From an uncultured SAR116 cluster alpha proteobacterium (GTDB lineage Bacteria > Pseudomonadota > Alphaproteobacteria > Puniceispirillales > Marisalimonadaceae), in contig CABZWX010000008.1 in NCBI GenBank assembly GCA_902529515.1, positions 1 through 52,569 on the forward strand: DNA of 52,569 bases, written 5' to 3'. Position numbers and translations under genes: made by a program. Below the pieces are notes generated by a model. It saw only the letters and a program-made list of their open reading frames with translations. It did no database searches and was not told the DNA's origin. Positions 1 through 8,328 of this stretch are shown in pieces (position 1 is the first letter of the stretch; every line of letters starts with the position of its first letter).

Positions 1-207
1 TTTATCACATGAAAAAGAAATTGATATTAAAGTTTTTGAATTATTACAAACAAAACCAATTTGTTCATAAATTTTATTTAAAATTTTGTTTAATTTTTTA
101 TGAAAATTATTAATTAATATTTCGTCCCATAATGACAAAGTTATCGTAGATTCTACAACAAAATTTTTATTTTTCCATATTCTGTAATCTTGTTCAGCTT
201 CTTTCAT
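1..207 (-). CDS. ybeY: Endoribonuclease YbeY, N-terminal part (cut by window edge)
   Basis: A minus-strand frame opens with ATG at 207 and stays open for 69 codons to the window edge. YbeY is a metal-dependent RNase needed for 16S rRNA 3' maturation and ribosome quality control. The visible part ends in a beta-strand-like ISISFSCDK segment, resembling the strand before the family's LN-x-x-(F/Y)R region. The catalytic HGxLHLxGYDH motif would lie outside the window and cannot be checked. It starts 18 bases after the phoH stop, and phoH-ybeY is a conserved pair in most proteobacteria; the call rests mainly on this context. Only the C-terminal two thirds are missing; nothing suggests a broken gene. 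Confidence 0.7.
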   Translation of the reverse strand, partial: MKEAEQDYRIWKNKNFVVESTITLSLWDEILINNFHKKLNKILNKIYEQIGFVCNNSKTLISISFSCDK

Positions 208-225
208 GAATACTATTTTTAAATA

Positions 226-1218
226 TTAGTTATTAGAGTAGTTATCATATGCTTTGATTATTTTAGCAACAATTGGATGCCTTATAACGTCATTAGCATC
301 TAAAGATATTATCCCAATATCTTTAATTTTACTAAGTATTTTTTTTGATTCATTTAAACCAGAAATTTGACCTGTTGGCAAATCAACTTGACTTAAGTCA
401 CCATTAATTACCATTCTGGAGCCCTCACCAATTCTAGTTAAAACCATTTTCATTTGAATTGATGTGGTGTTTTGTGCTTCATCTACTATGACAAAAGAAT
501 TTGTAAATGTTCTTCCTCTCATAAATGCCAGAGGTGCAATTTCTATTTCTCCAGATTGAATTTTTTTTTCAACTCTATCTGCTGGTATCATTTCATATAA
601 CGCATCGTATATAGGTCTGAGATAAGGATCTATCTTTTCTTTCATATCACCTGGTAAAAAACCAAGCCTTTCTCCTGCCTCTACAGCTGGTCTAGTTAAA
701 ATAATTTTTTCAATAAGACCTTTTTTCAACATGTGAATACCTTTTGCAACAGCTAGATAGGATTTTCCAGTTCCGGCAGGTCCAAGTCCAAAGACTAATT
801 CAAAATTATTTAGAGCTTCAAAATATTTTTTTTGACCAACGCTCTTAGGGATAATAGTTTTTTTCCAGGTTTCAAATTTTAAATTTTCTTGTTTATCAAT
901 TTTTTGATTTAATTTTAGATTAGATGAAATGCCATTTATCATTCTTAACTCAGTTTCAAAGTTTGAAAAATCAAACTCAGAAATATCTGATTTTTCAAGA
1001 GATAATTTATTATAGACATTTGAAATAATTAATTTGGCTTTGTTTATATTTTCAGCATTTCCTGAAATATTAAATTGGTTACCAAACAAATTTATATTTA
1101 CGTCAATCAACTTTTCTAATTTTGCAAGGTTGATACTATGATGACCTACTAAAACTGCTATTAAAGAATTACTAGGAAGTTCAAGTAAAATTTCTTCTTT
1201 TTTTATTTTATAATTCAA
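226..1218 (-). CDS. phoH: PhoH-like ATPase (PhoL/YbeZ type)
   Basis: 330-residue cytoplasmic P-loop ATPase. The N-terminal 100 residues form a KH-like region, followed by the ATPase domain. Walker A is GPAGTGKS at residues 146-153 and Walker B is VIVDE at 243-247, followed by AQN. Family members work with YbeY in rRNA processing and probably act as RNA helicases or ATPases. The length is normal for the YbeZ/PhoL branch. The gene lies between miaB (25-base gap) and ybeY (18-base gap) on the same strand, the usual proteobacterial arrangement, so one transcript miaB-phoH-ybeY is likely. The name derives from the phosphate-starvation gene of E. coli, but this operon type is not necessarily Pho-regulated. 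Identification is firm; the exact molecular role is less settled for the family. Confidence 0.93.
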   Translation of the reverse strand: MNYKIKKEEILLELPSNSLIAVLVGHHSINLAKLEKLIDVNINLFGNQFNISGNAENINKAKLIISNVYNKLSLEKSDISEFDFSNFETELRMINGISSNLKLNQKIDKQENLKFETWKKTIIPKSVGQKKYFEALNNFELVFGLGPAGTGKSYLAVAKGIHMLKKGLIEKIILTRPAVEAGERLGFLPGDMKEKIDPYLRPIYDALYEMIPADRVEKKIQSGEIEIAPLAFMRGRTFTNSFVIVDEAQNTTSIQMKMVLTRIGEGSRMVINGDLSQVDLPTGQISGLNESKKILSKIKDIGIISLDANDVIRHPIVAKIIKAYDNYSNN

Positions 1219-1243
1219 TACGTATAAGCTTTCGATGTTTACA

Positions 1244-2590
1244 TTAAAAATCAGATAAAATATTACCTGTTAAACTATTTTGAAATGCTTCGGTAATATT
1301 TAAATCTATAAATGACCCTATCAAGTCATCATTATTAGAACTAAAGTAAACAGACTGATTAAATGGTGATCTTCCAATATATTGATGTTTTTTCTTTCCT
1401 TTTTTAAGGACTAATACTTTAATTATAGAATTAATAGTCTTTTTATTGAAAGATAATTGTTGTGATCTTAATAATTCTTGAACTTCATACAATCTAGAGT
1501 TCTTTATATCCTCATTAACATGATTAAGAAAAACACTGCCTGGTGTTCCAGGTCTTTTTGAATATTTGAATGAGTAAGCTTGAGCATAATTAACCTGTTG
1601 GATTAAACTTAGTGTTGACATATGATCCTTTTCGGTTTCTCCAGGAAAACCAACAATAAAATCTCCTGATATTGCAATCTCAGGATTGTAGTGCCTTACT
1701 TTTTCAATAATTTTTAAATATTCTTTTGCTGTGTGTTTTCTATTCATCATTTTGAGCACGTTATCTGAACCTGATTGAATAGGTAGATGGAGATAAGGCA
1801 TTAATTTTTTATTATTCCTATGGGATTTAATTAATTCAATATCCATATCTAGAGGATGAGAAGTAGTATATCTAATAAATTTAAGCTCATTAATTTTAGC
1901 AAGTTCATCTATTAATCTTCCAAGACCCCAATTTTGATTATCTAAACCTTCTGAACTCCAAGCATTCACATTTTGTCCTAATAAAGTAATTTCTTTAACA
2001 CCAACATCTATCAATTTATTTGCTTCATCTATAATTGACTTCAGAGGTCTCGAATATTCAGCGCCTCTTGTATAAGGAACAACACAAAAAGTACAAAATT
2101 TATCGCATCCTTCTTGAATTGTTAAAAATGCAGAAGGACCTCTTTCTTCAATGTTGGCATTTAACTGGTCGAATTTGGGAACAGTAGGGAAGTCGATATT
2201 AATGTTTTTATTTTTATTAACTGGATCAACTTTTGCAATTAATTCAGGAAGATTTTGATATGATTGAGGCCCAACAACTATATCAACCCATGGGGAGCGC
2301 TTAATAATTTCTTTTCCTTGAGCTTGGGCAACACATCCAGCAACAGCTACTATCGATCTTTTTCCATTTTTTTCTTTTCTAGCATTAATCTTATCTCTTA
2401 TACGCCCTAACTCAGAATATGTTTTTTCAACTGCCTTTTCACGTATATGGCATGTATTCAACACTATAAGATCAGCATCATCTTCACTGTCATCTAATTT
2501 ATAACCATGGGGTTTTAATAAATCAGTAATCTTATCAGAATCATAAAAATTCATCTGACATCCGTGAGTTTTAATAAATAGCTTTTTCAT
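1244..2590 (-). CDS. miaB: tRNA-2-methylthio-N6-dimethylallyladenosine synthase MiaB
   Basis: 448-residue radical SAM methylthiotransferase that adds the 2-methylthio group to i6A37 in tRNAs reading UNN codons. The N-terminal domain (UPF0004) starts KTHGCQMN and supplies the three auxiliary-cluster cysteines Cys11, Cys47 and Cys86. The radical SAM motif is Cys162, Cys166, Cys169 in GCDKFCTFC. The C-terminal 65 residues form a TRAM RNA-binding domain (KKHQYIGRSPFNQSVYF region). All six cysteines and the full length are present, so it should be active. It precedes phoH on the minus strand with a 25-base gap and follows an acyltransferase gene with a 45-base gap. MiaB rather than RimO or MtaB is supported by the N-terminal signature and the miaB-phoH-ybeY order. 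Confidence 0.96.
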   Translation of the reverse strand: MKKLFIKTHGCQMNFYDSDKITDLLKPHGYKLDDSEDDADLIVLNTCHIREKAVEKTYSELGRIRDKINARKEKNGKRSIVAVAGCVAQAQGKEIIKRSPWVDIVVGPQSYQNLPELIAKVDPVNKNKNINIDFPTVPKFDQLNANIEERGPSAFLTIQEGCDKFCTFCVVPYTRGAEYSRPLKSIIDEANKLIDVGVKEITLLGQNVNAWSSEGLDNQNWGLGRLIDELAKINELKFIRYTTSHPLDMDIELIKSHRNNKKLMPYLHLPIQSGSDNVLKMMNRKHTAKEYLKIIEKVRHYNPEIAISGDFIVGFPGETEKDHMSTLSLIQQVNYAQAYSFKYSKRPGTPGSVFLNHVNEDIKNSRLYEVQELLRSQQLSFNKKTINSIIKVLVLKKGKKKHQYIGRSPFNQSVYFSSNNDDLIGSFIDLNITEAFQNSLTGNILSDF

Positions 2591-2635
2591 TAATGCTTCA
2601 TCATAAATTAATGATAATTACTGCCAGTTATAAAA

Positions 2636-3460
2636 TTATTTTGCAAGTTTTTTTGATAAAGCGCTAGTATAAACTCTTCTTATTTTGTCTTCTAAATGAT
2701 TACTTAAATCTTTTCTGTTTTTAAAATTTTGGGTATTTACTGGTTCTAAGTAAATTAGTTTTGCTTTAATAGATATTAATCCAACTAATTTCGATAAATG
2801 TGGTTTAAGATCCATGTCTCCATACCACGCTATCATAGGCCTCAACCATCTATTAATCGGGATACCGTTTAAATCGGAATAAAGAATAACTATAGGCTGA
2901 ATTTTAAAGTTTTGATTTTCTACAGATGAAAATGAACTTGACTTAAATTCTAAAACTCTATTTCCATCAGAGGTAGTTCCTTCAGGAAAAATAAAAACTT
3001 TCTCCCCAGAAGATAAAACATCTAATATTTTATTTTTTTGATTAAAACTGTCTGTTTTATTCCTTCTTATAAAAATTGATCTACCTTTCTTGGCTAAAAA
3101 ACCAAAAATTGGCCAGCACTCAACTTCAGATTTTGCTACAAATCTCACTGGGAATTTAGATCCCAAAATTGGAATATCTAAATAAGATAAATGATTGCTG
3201 ATAAATAGGTTACTTTTTTTGGATTGGTCTATTTCACCTATTATTTCCACTTCTACAGACAATAACCATAGTAATATTTTGTGAAATAATACCGGTAACC
3301 ATTTTTCGATTGATGGTATTATTTTACCAAGTAGTATAGATAAAGTGATTAAGAGAGCAAAAGCAACTGTAAAAAGTACAAGTTTTGAATAAAAAATAAA
3401 ATTATCTATAAATGATAAATTGCTAATAGGACTATAATAAAAATTTTCTTTAGTTATCAT
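2636..3460 (-). CDS. olsA: Lysophospholipid-type acyltransferase, probably OlsA (lyso-ornithine lipid O-acyltransferase)
   Basis: 274-residue membrane-bound PlsC-family acyltransferase. Hydrophobic segment at about 24-46. The catalytic HX4D motif is NHLSYLD with His90 and Asp95; the substrate-binding motif FPEGTTSDG is at 158-166. These motifs are those of 1-acylglycerol-3-phosphate acyltransferases and of OlsA, which O-acylates lyso-ornithine lipid. The gene starts 6 bases after an OlsB-like gene, so it is almost certainly cotranscribed and probably translationally coupled with it, which favours OlsA. A plsC-like gene near miaB is also common in alphaproteobacteria that may use it for phosphatidic acid synthesis, and some OlsA proteins do both. 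The enzyme family is certain; the exact substrate is inferred from the neighbour. Confidence 0.8.
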   Translation of the reverse strand: MITKENFYYSPISNLSFIDNFIFYSKLVLFTVAFALLITLSILLGKIIPSIEKWLPVLFHKILLWLLSVEVEIIGEIDQSKKSNLFISNHLSYLDIPILGSKFPVRFVAKSEVECWPIFGFLAKKGRSIFIRRNKTDSFNQKNKILDVLSSGEKVFIFPEGTTSDGNRVLEFKSSSFSSVENQNFKIQPIVILYSDLNGIPINRWLRPMIAWYGDMDLKPHLSKLVGLISIKAKLIYLEPVNTQNFKNRKDLSNHLEDKIRRVYTSALSKKLAK

Positions 3461-3466
3461 ATTTTA

Positions 3467-4357
3467 TTAATTTAAATATTTCTTCATATATTTTTTATCT
3501 ATATTGTCAGTTGTCACAACCACGCATAAGTCTATTGTATTGAATTTATAGTCAACAAAACAATCATGACTAACCTTTCCACCTATTCTAAGATATCCTT
3601 TTATAAGTGGTGGCAATTTTACAAAAGTTCTTAGATCATTAGTAGTTGAATTAATTTTATTGTAAGCAGGATATATTTTTGTATCTAAACTTTTCACAGA
3701 CAATTCATCTGGTAAAGAAAAATTCTTTCTTAAGTAAGACAATTCATTAGTGTATTTCATTACATCAGTCCCGTGAAAACTTGCACATCCTAATAAGATT
3801 TTTATTTCATATAATTTTACATACTGAGCAATTGCTTTCCAAAGAAGGTTCACTATGGTTCCATTTCTATAATCTTGATGAACACATGACCTTCCTAATT
3901 CAAGTATTTGATTATTTTTGTAAGAATTCAATATCTTAGATAAATCAAATTCTGAAGAAGTATAAAACTCACCACAATGAGCTGCTATATCACCACGAAG
4001 AAGTCTATAGGTCCCTATAATTTTGTTTTTAAAACCTTTTCTATTCTTGTCTATTACAATTAGATGATCAGCAAATTTATCGACCTTGTCATAATCTAAT
4101 CTTAAAAGTTTTTTTGATATTGTTGGTATAGCTTTTTTTTCTTTGTAAAAAACTGAGTACCTAAGAGCTTGAGCTTTTTTTAATTCTGATTTTTTATCTG
4201 CAATTTTAATAATAAAATTATCGACTTCAATTTTAGAAAAAAATTTTTTAGTTTTTGTTGGTTCTAGAAAATAAATTTTTCTTTTAAAAATTGAATTAAT
4301 TGTTTTTACTTTTAGATCTTTTTTTACAATATTATCTTTTACTTTAGCGATTAACAT
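3467..4357 (-). CDS. olsB: L-ornithine N-alpha-acyltransferase OlsB (GNAT fold)
   Basis: Matches the OlsB family, which transfers a 3-hydroxyacyl group from acyl-ACP to ornithine, the first step to phosphorus-free ornithine lipids. Family signatures visible: ALRYSVFY, then an acidic segment and FADHLIVID, then GTYRLLR, FYTSSEFDL, LELGRSCV, and LLGCASFHGTD. The C-terminal part (LPPLIKGYLRIGG) is also typical. Start choice: the frame stays open to a TTG at 4423, overlapping rimI by 11 bases, and has an ATG at 4393. I prefer ATG 4357 because AGGTG lies 4 bases upstream and it yields 296 residues, a usual length. The downstream olsA-like gene completes the pathway. Bacteria often induce these lipids under phosphate limitation; no Pho box was recognised here. 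Confidence 0.87.
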   Translation of the reverse strand: MLIAKVKDNIVKKDLKVKTINSIFKRKIYFLEPTKTKKFFSKIEVDNFIIKIADKKSELKKAQALRYSVFYKEKKAIPTISKKLLRLDYDKVDKFADHLIVIDKNRKGFKNKIIGTYRLLRGDIAAHCGEFYTSSEFDLSKILNSYKNNQILELGRSCVHQDYRNGTIVNLLWKAIAQYVKLYEIKILLGCASFHGTDVMKYTNELSYLRKNFSLPDELSVKSLDTKIYPAYNKINSTTNDLRTFVKLPPLIKGYLRIGGKVSHDCFVDYKFNTIDLCVVVTTDNIDKKYMKKYLN

Positions 4358-4412
4358 AAAACACCTGCTAGAGTTTATTTTGATGAGATACATCTTAAGT
4401 ATTTCATTTTTA

Positions 4413-4844
4413 TTAAAACTCAAATAATAATCTTAATGCATCTATTCTTTGCTTGTTTACTGTATAGTAGGCTTTTCTTATTCCAATTTTTTTAAAACCA
4501 TTTTTTAAATAAAAATTTATTGCTTGGTTGTTTTCTACAGATACTTCAAGAAAAATTTTTCTTATATGTTTAAGTTTTTTTATTTTATTGAGTATTAGGG
4601 ATCCATAGTTCTTTCTTTGGCATGATTTCATGATACCAATTTTTATTATTTCGATATCATCTCTAACATGATAAAAAATTACAAATCCAATAATTTTTTG
4701 AGTTGAAATTTTCCAAAATTTAATTGTGTCCTCTTTAAGATAATTTTCAAAATCTTTTATATATGCAGGACAAGCAAAAATATCTTTGTCAATTCTAATT
4801 AATTTTAATAAATCAACTTTTTTTACTTGCTTTATATTAATCAT
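4413..4844 (-). CDS. rimI: Ribosomal protein S18 N-alpha-acetyltransferase RimI-like
   Basis: 143-residue single-domain GNAT acetyltransferase. The acetyl-CoA pyrophosphate loop is QRKNYG at 76-81 (Q/R-x-x-G/N-x-G type), and the C-terminal half reads EVSVENNQAINFYLKNGF, the classic RimI signature, with Glu100 in the catalytic position. RimI acetylates the N-terminal Ala of ribosomal protein S18. The start overlaps the tsaB stop by 4 bases, the usual tsaB-rimI coupling. The first 40 residues are divergent. The stop lies upstream of the preferred olsB ATG. Target protein in this organism is inferred from the family and from the tsaB neighbour. Confidence 0.88.
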   Translation of the reverse strand: MINIKQVKKVDLLKLIRIDKDIFACPAYIKDFENYLKEDTIKFWKISTQKIIGFVIFYHVRDDIEIIKIGIMKSCQRKNYGSLILNKIKKLKHIRKIFLEVSVENNQAINFYLKNGFKKIGIRKAYYTVNKQRIDALRLLFEF

Positions 4845-5563
4845 TTTAGGTTAATTTGTGCAGATCGAGCATATATAGGTTTAAATTTATCAAATGCATA
4901 GGAAGTTTTTTTGATACTTATTTTATTTGATATTATATATGAAGCAAGTTTTCCAACTCCCAAAGAATCAGGATTTTGTGTTGAGTTTTTAGAAACGTTC
5001 AAATTTTCTATTGTGTTTTTTGCAATATTAGATTGATGGCCAACAAATAAAACTTTTGTTAAAATTAAATTGTGTGTCACAAATAAACTGTATAGTTTTT
5101 CAATTTTTATAGTATAAATATTACCTATTTCAACAATTGGTAATAATTTATTTTTAGTATCATTAATCCTAAATAACTGCAAAAAAAGATCATCCTTTTT
5201 GCTGTCAATAGAGCTAATTATATATTTAAGTTTCATAATTTTGGCTTCATGTATTGCGGACATTGCTAAGCCAGCCAATGAATTTATACCTATACTTTTA
5301 ATATGACTGTTAGAAATAGTTATACCTAAAGCAGTTGAAATGATAGCACGAATTCCTGTAAAACTACCTGGTCCACAACCAACTGCCAAAAAGGAAATAT
5401 CATTAAAAGATATTAAGTTATCTTTTAAAAACATTTTGATTGTTGGTACAATAATTTCAGATAATTCATTCTTAATAGGTATAGATATGTGACTTAAAAC
5501 ACTCTTTTTTTTTAATAAAGTAAGTGATAAATCTGATGTACTGGTCTCAATAGAAATAATCAT
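4841..5563 (-). CDS. tsaB: tRNA t6A synthesis protein TsaB
   Basis: 240-residue ASKHA-fold protein. It begins with the nucleotide-binding phosphate-1 loop IISIETSTSDLSL and carries the signature GPGSFTGIR at 64-72. TsaB is the inactive paralogue of TsaD that scaffolds the TsaB-TsaD-TsaE complex, which makes N6-threonylcarbamoyladenosine at position 37 of ANN-decoding tRNAs. The C-terminal region ends PIYARSAQINLK, close to the family's usual P-x-Y-x-R end. It is the first gene of a minus-strand run tsaB-rimI-olsB-olsA-miaB-phoH-ybeY, so the 102-base divergent gap before it is the natural place for the operon promoter. Confidence 0.93.
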   Translation of the reverse strand: MIISIETSTSDLSLTLLKKKSVLSHISIPIKNELSEIIVPTIKMFLKDNLISFNDISFLAVGCGPGSFTGIRAIISTALGITISNSHIKSIGINSLAGLAMSAIHEAKIMKLKYIISSIDSKKDDLFLQLFRINDTKNKLLPIVEIGNIYTIKIEKLYSLFVTHNLILTKVLFVGHQSNIAKNTIENLNVSKNSTQNPDSLGVGKLASYIISNKISIKKTSYAFDKFKPIYARSAQINLK

Positions 5564-5665
5564 GAAAATCTTTAATCAACAATAACAAATATGTGGCATT
5601 TTCTAGATTAATTATATAATAAAGTTATTTATCTTTGAATTAAATTATTGACTATTGAGGATTAA

Positions 5666-6691
5666 ATGAAGTTAATACTTACTTTTTTATTTTTTATAAT
5701 ACCTACTTTTTCATTTTCTCAAACTAATGAAACAAGCCAAATTTCAAATGCCAATTATGCTTCTTTTATAATGTATCATAGATTTGGTGATAGTAGATAT
5801 CCATCAACTAATATTAAAAAAGAACAGTTTCTAAAACATATTAACGAATTAATAAAACCTAAATACAACGTTATTAGTATCGAAAATGCACTTCAAGCAA
5901 TAAATAATGTTAAACCAACAAAAGACAGGTCCGTAGTCATCACAATTGATGACGCTTACTCTTCAGTATACAAATATGCTTGGCCGATATTTAAAAAATA
6001 TAATTTGCCTTTTACTTTGTTCGTATCAACAGATGTTATCGATAATAAAACACCTGGATATATGAATTGGGAACAAATCCGAATTTTAAGAGATCATGGA
6101 GTTACTATTGGCAGCCAAACTAAGTCACACCCACATATGTTTGATTTAACAAAAGAAAAAATTATACAAGAACTATCTATTTCAAATAAAAGATTTATTG
6201 ACGAAATTGGGGGCACGCCAAAATATTTTGCCTATCCCTATGGAGAGTATAACTTAGAGGTTATAGAACAAGTTAAGCTACATGGATTTATTGCTGCTTT
6301 TGGTCAACATTCAGGAGTTGCACATAAAAGTTTAGGTATGTATGAGCTTCCTAGGTTTGCAATGAATGAAAAATATGGCGACATGGATAGATTTTTATTA
6401 GCAGTGAACGCATTACCAATGCCAATTTCTGATCTTTCACCTAAAAATCCAGTTATTTCAAAAAATCCACCTCCTTATGGATTTTCATTATCCAACAAAA
6501 TTCAACCCAGAAATGCTATCAGGTGCTTTGCAAATAATGGTTTAAGAGCAGATACTAAAAGATTAGGCAAAAACAGAATTGAAGTAAGATTAAACGGTCC
6601 TTTTTCAAAAGGTAGAGGAAGAATAAATTGTACAATGGCAGGAAACGATAACAGATGGCGATGGCTTGGAAGACAATTTATTATTAAATAA
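5666..6691 (+). CDS. Exported polysaccharide deacetylase (NodB/CE4 family)
   Basis: 341 residues with a signal peptide (residues 1-18, cut probably after SFS), so it acts in the periplasm or at the envelope. The NodB homology domain spans about 85-240: motif 1 is TIDDAY at 93-98, with Asp95 and Asp96, and motif 3 is AYPYGEY at about 199-205. Motif 2 reads IGSQTKSHPHM: the second His is present (His155) but the position of the first metal-binding His is Gln151. A C-terminal extension (about 280-341) with two cysteines and a basic, aromatic end is outside the CE4 domain and I do not recognise it. GAGG lies 5 bases before ATG. It stands alone on the plus strand and converges on the bax-like gene. 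The substrate is unknown; a cell-wall or capsule N-acetylglucosamine polymer is the usual class. Confidence 0.83.
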   Translation: MKLILTFLFFIIPTFSFSQTNETSQISNANYASFIMYHRFGDSRYPSTNIKKEQFLKHINELIKPKYNVISIENALQAINNVKPTKDRSVVITIDDAYSSVYKYAWPIFKKYNLPFTLFVSTDVIDNKTPGYMNWEQIRILRDHGVTIGSQTKSHPHMFDLTKEKIIQELSISNKRFIDEIGGTPKYFAYPYGEYNLEVIEQVKLHGFIAAFGQHSGVAHKSLGMYELPRFAMNEKYGDMDRFLLAVNALPMPISDLSPKNPVISKNPPPYGFSLSNKIQPRNAIRCFANNGLRADTKRLGKNRIEVRLNGPFSKGRGRINCTMAGNDNRWRWLGRQFIIK

Positions 6692-6698
6692 CATCAGA

Positions 6699-7673
6699 TT
6701 AAAAAGTTGCTAAATTCGATTTTTCATACTTACTTAATTGGTTTTTTTCAATCATATTTTTAATTTTAGTCACATACTGAAAACCTATTTCCGCATATTT
6801 ATTTAAAAAATTTGCCATGTCATTCCCAGTAATTTTTTTGCCTACGTTATATTGTGATGTTCTGAAATTTCTTAACGCTTTGTAAGCTTTATGAGTATTT
6901 AAATTCAATATATATGAATTAACTGAGTCTAGTAAGCTATCAAAATTTTTAACAGAAAAATTTGCATCCAGGTTTCCTTTTGGTTTTATTCCATCATCGT
7001 TTTTCCATGTCCATTGACCAAAAAGTGCATTTCCTTCTTGGGCAAACCTTGACGCTCCCCAACCACTTTCAATTATTGATTGAGCTAAAATTAGTGAAAT
7101 TGGTATACTATTAATTTTACTCAATAATTCCAATCTTATATTTCTTAGTTCTGATCTATTTAATTTACTAAAATTTAGTTTCTTAAAATTTTTAACTTTA
7201 TATTTTTTTGAAAGACGCTCTATTTGGTAAATGTTATTTGTAGAAAACGCTATCTTCATTAGCTTTCTTTCTTCTAATACCAATTCATTTGCTCTTAAAG
7301 CAAGTGGTATCAAAATAGCTATAAATGCTGATTTCCTATTATTTGTTTTATATTGACTGATATTTTTTGGGATATAAGGAAAATACATTCTTGGTATAGG
7401 GACATCATTTGTCACATAATTCAAAATCATTTTAGACCAATTAAATACAACATCTTTGTTATTAAATTGATCTGAAGATAAATAATTATTGTTAGAATAA
7501 AATAGATTCAATCTATCAATGCTAACAACAGGATTACTAAGATTATTTTGAATAGCTTTAAAGTTAAATAATGGTTGTGGTATCTTCCAAAATTTTGGAC
7601 CTAAAAAACCTATCAAAAATAATAAAATAGTGATAATTAAAAATAATGATTCATGATAACGATACAGACTCAT
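6699..7673 (-). CDS. Bax-like membrane-anchored glucosaminidase
   Basis: 324 residues with an N-terminal membrane anchor (about 9-28) and a periplasmic glycosyl hydrolase domain of the GH73/Bax type. The core motif is LILAQSIIESGWGASRFA with the presumed catalytic Glu202, followed by GNALFGQWTW at 214-223, a strongly conserved Bax/FlgJ-like block. Such enzymes cleave the glycan strand of peptidoglycan at N-acetylglucosamine. The 3' end converges on the polysaccharide deacetylase gene with 7 bases between stops. The two enzymes could act on the same glycan, but opposite strands give no evidence of coregulation. The long low-similarity spacer (residues 30-185) is helical and Asn/Lys rich. Enzyme class is secure; role in daughter-cell separation or sacculus turnover is inference. 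Confidence 0.85.
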   Translation of the reverse strand: MSLYRYHESLFLIITILLFLIGFLGPKFWKIPQPLFNFKAIQNNLSNPVVSIDRLNLFYSNNNYLSSDQFNNKDVVFNWSKMILNYVTNDVPIPRMYFPYIPKNISQYKTNNRKSAFIAILIPLALRANELVLEERKLMKIAFSTNNIYQIERLSKKYKVKNFKKLNFSKLNRSELRNIRLELLSKINSIPISLILAQSIIESGWGASRFAQEGNALFGQWTWKNDDGIKPKGNLDANFSVKNFDSLLDSVNSYILNLNTHKAYKALRNFRTSQYNVGKKITGNDMANFLNKYAEIGFQYVTKIKNMIEKNQLSKYEKSNLATF

Positions 7674-7713
7674 AACATAATTTTAGGTTGTATAAATAAT
7701 TAAAATTAAATTT

Positions 7714-8271
7714 TTATAATTCTGCTGCCCTTACTTCAGTGACTTCAGGAATATAGTGTCTAAGCATGTTCTCAATTCCCATTTTCAAAGTAGCTGTGCT
7801 AGATGGACATCCAGCGCATGCTCCTTTCATTTGTAAAGTAACAACGCCTTTTTCAAAAGAACAAAATGTAATATCTCCACCATCCATTGCAACAGCAGGC
7901 CTCACACGAGTTTCCAATAAATCTTTAATTTGTTTAATAGTTTCTGAATCTTCGATATTGTTTGACTCAGAGTTTTTACTCTCTGTTTCATTAATGGCTG
8001 GAAGACCAGTTGAATAATGTTCCATAATTCCTGTTAATATTGAAGGCTTTAAGTTATTCCAGTCTAATTGAGGATCTTTAGTTACAGAGATAAAATCAGT
8101 TGCTAAAAAAACTCTGCTAACTCCATCAATTTCGAACAATCTTGAAGCTAATGGTGAATCTGTTGCAACGTCTTTGCTTGAAAAATCTGCAGTTCCTGTT
8201 TTAAGAATGATATTGCCAGGAATAAATTTTAATGTTTCTGGATTTGGTGTATCTTCGGTTTGAATAAACAT
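7714..8271 (-). CDS. nfuA: Nfu-type iron-sulfur cluster carrier
   Basis: 185 residues. An N-terminal Nfu_N domain (MFIQTEDTPNPETLKFIPG start, residues 1-87) is joined by a short acidic, Asn/Ser-rich linker to a C-terminal NifU domain (110-180) with the cluster-binding CxxC Cys152-Ala-Gly-Cys155 inside GACAGCPSS. This is the mitochondrial Nfu1-like architecture of alphaproteobacteria, which carries a 4Fe-4S cluster to targets such as lipoyl synthase and radical SAM enzymes. A textbook Shine-Dalgarno AGGAGGT precedes the ATG, stronger than that of most genes here and suggesting good translation. It lies between the bax-like gene and trpS on the minus strand. Local clients could include MiaB and HemW. 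Confidence 0.93.
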   Translation of the reverse strand: MFIQTEDTPNPETLKFIPGNIILKTGTADFSSKDVATDSPLASRLFEIDGVSRVFLATDFISVTKDPQLDWNNLKPSILTGIMEHYSTGLPAINETESKNSESNNIEDSETIKQIKDLLETRVRPAVAMDGGDITFCSFEKGVVTLQMKGACAGCPSSTATLKMGIENMLRHYIPEVTEVRAAEL

Positions 8272-8275
8272 AATT

Positions 8276-8283
8276 GACCTCCT
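8276..8283 (-). promoter_or_regulatory. Strong ribosome binding site of the nfu gene
   Basis: Read on the minus strand the bases are AGGAGGTC, an essentially perfect anti-Shine-Dalgarno match, 4 bases before the ATG at 8271. It fixes the start codon. Most genes in this window have weak or no visible sites, so this one stands out. Confidence 0.8.
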
Positions 8284-8328
8284 GATAATTATATAAGCAT
8301 TATTTATTTTTTTCTACAAATTAAATTG

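Noticed and set aside
7766-8017. Plus-strand open frame opposite the nfu gene
   Set aside because: It is a shadow of the strongly conserved Nfu reading frame; no ribosome site and no recognisable protein.
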